DNA from: Dipteris shenzhenensis
Lineage: Eukaryota > Polypodiophyta > Polypodiopsida > Gleicheniales
Assembly: GCA_047967505.1 (NCBI GenBank)
Contig: CM106540.1
Strand: one strand, 5' to 3'
Length of the DNA stretch: 64,000 nt
In this document: in pieces, positions 63,096 through 64,000 of the stretch
Layout: the number at the start of each line of letters is the position of its first letter
Position numbering within the stretch: position 1 is the first letter of the stretch
Notes under the pieces: generated by a model
The model's input: the letters and a program-made list of their open reading frames with translations, nothing else
What the model was told of the DNA's origin: nothing
Database searches by the model: none
Program-made: the position numbers and the translations under genes

Positions 63096-64000
63096 ATAAA
63101 TGCCAATACTGTTGCCACTCTATACCCACATTCTAGACCCATCTCTATTCCATCCATGGCTCTCCTTTGCCCTGCGCTGGTCTGAATAGAACAGCGTATT
63201 AGGCCTGATCTATGTCCACCATATCCAACCTTCCGTGCTGCAGATCTGCCACCCCATCTTCATCAAGACATTGCTGCCTATGTAGCAGTCATCTGCTGCT
63301 ACATCCAACCCTACGCGAGAGCCACACGCCAGCCCATCTACTGTCCAAATGGCATCCCTAATGTTGGAAAATATGCATGTTGATCTGTGCACGGTGGCTA
63401 CATGCAGCCAGCCATGGGGCTGTGGAGAAGGGCCAGAACCGCAGTTAGGGCAGCGACAGAAGCAGTTGTCAAGGGTGTCCAAAGGAAGTCCAAGGGGCTG
63501 CAGCAGGGTGACAGGCTGGAGCAGTCGCTAGAGTAGCATAGAGCAGGTGGGCTGCAGGCGGACAGGAGGTAGTAATAGCCAAGGCCTATTTACGGGCTGC
63601 AGGGTCCAGCGCAGTGCAGTTGGGCCAGACCAGCAGATTGTTTGAGGGCAAAGGAGAGTGCTTGTGTGCTGCAGAACTTGTACAAAGGAGAGTGCTTGTG
63701 TGCTGCAGAAGTTGTTCTCACACAGTGCAGATGCTGCAAAAGAAGACTCCAACAACAGTCTGCAAGATGAGATTGGGCTTGATAGTGACTTGGTTGACCT
63801 ACAATCGGGTCTGTTATGGACCTTGATCAGTTTGACTAAATCTCTATCCACGGGAAAGGGTCCAAGCCTCTCTACACCTAGAAATAGGTGAGCATTAATT
63901 GACTCCCACTCATCCCACTAAAGCCTCTATCCGGGCACTTGGAGGAAGGAGAGTGAGTGAGCATATAGCCCCATATAGTTCAGTATTTCAGTCTGCCAAG
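63096..64000. other. No recognised gene; 34-bp tandem repeat
   Basis: AAAGGAGAGTGCTTGTGTGC starts units at 63650 and 63684. Open stretches here lack motifs and overlap on both strands. Gln/Cys-rich translations reflect CAG/CTGCAG-rich DNA. Confidence 0.45.

Overview
The window is nuclear DNA of a land plant with a large, transposon-rich genome. The evidence is the N-terminal part of a plant-type DDB1 gene with canonical GT-AG introns, Ty1/copia elements with plant-type primer-binding sites, Ty3/gypsy debris, two LINE families, SINE-like pieces and long (TC)n tracts. There are no bacterial operons, CRISPR arrays or phage genes. A gymnosperm or other big-genome vascular plant would fit, but that is inference; the species cannot be read from the sequence.

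Region 1 (1-15420) is one host gene stretched by transposons. Four exons on the minus strand (15067-14964, 14846-14798, 5501-5442, 5301-5210) encode about the first 101 residues of DDB1, the beta-propeller adaptor of CUL4 ubiquitin ligases. Intron 2 is 9.3 kb. It holds a tandem LTR array (6885-8365), a copia gag relic, and a copia pol relic (9000-13830) with an internal 313-bp duplication that is itself split by a 1511-bp insert with GTAAG target duplications. Exon 5 is not seen. The DNA left of exon 4 is a LINE relic (family A) interrupted by a rearranged copia element (984-3706) with GATTG/GATCG target duplications.

Region 2 (15.4-27.5 kb) has two head-to-tail family B LINE copies, each ending in a (TC)n tract. 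The second (17575-21960) keeps a 422-residue RT reading frame with YADD. Then come a tRNA-derived SINE, a tandem 320-bp duplication carrying (TC)n tracts, and an unidentified minus-strand coding relic.

Region 3 (27.5-38.1 kb) has a nearly complete but dead plus-strand copia element with PBS, gag-PR-INT-RT-RH, PPT and a 709-bp 3' LTR, then a more decayed minus-strand copia element.

Region 4 (38.1-48.3 kb) is mostly unrecognised: gag-like debris, minisatellites, a striking array of short palindromic motifs (44.1-44.95 kb), a perfect 34-bp AT palindrome, and a possible small gene start at 46.7 kb.

Region 5 (48.3-58.5 kb) is a minus-strand chain of truncated elements: a gypsy integrase end with its LTR, a copia gag-PR-INT-RT fragment, a family B LINE 5' half, and a 5'-truncated family A LINE with a poly(A) tail and one amber stop in the RT.

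Region 6 (58.5-64 kb) has no recognised gene. It carries two roughly 0.4-0.5 kb direct repeats with internal tandem duplications and one weak exon candidate.

No clearly new biological system was found. The best leads are the TE-inflated DDB1 gene, the nested insertions with legible target duplications, the (TC)n-tailed LINE family with Lys at the usual endonuclease Glu position, and the palindromic repeat array.
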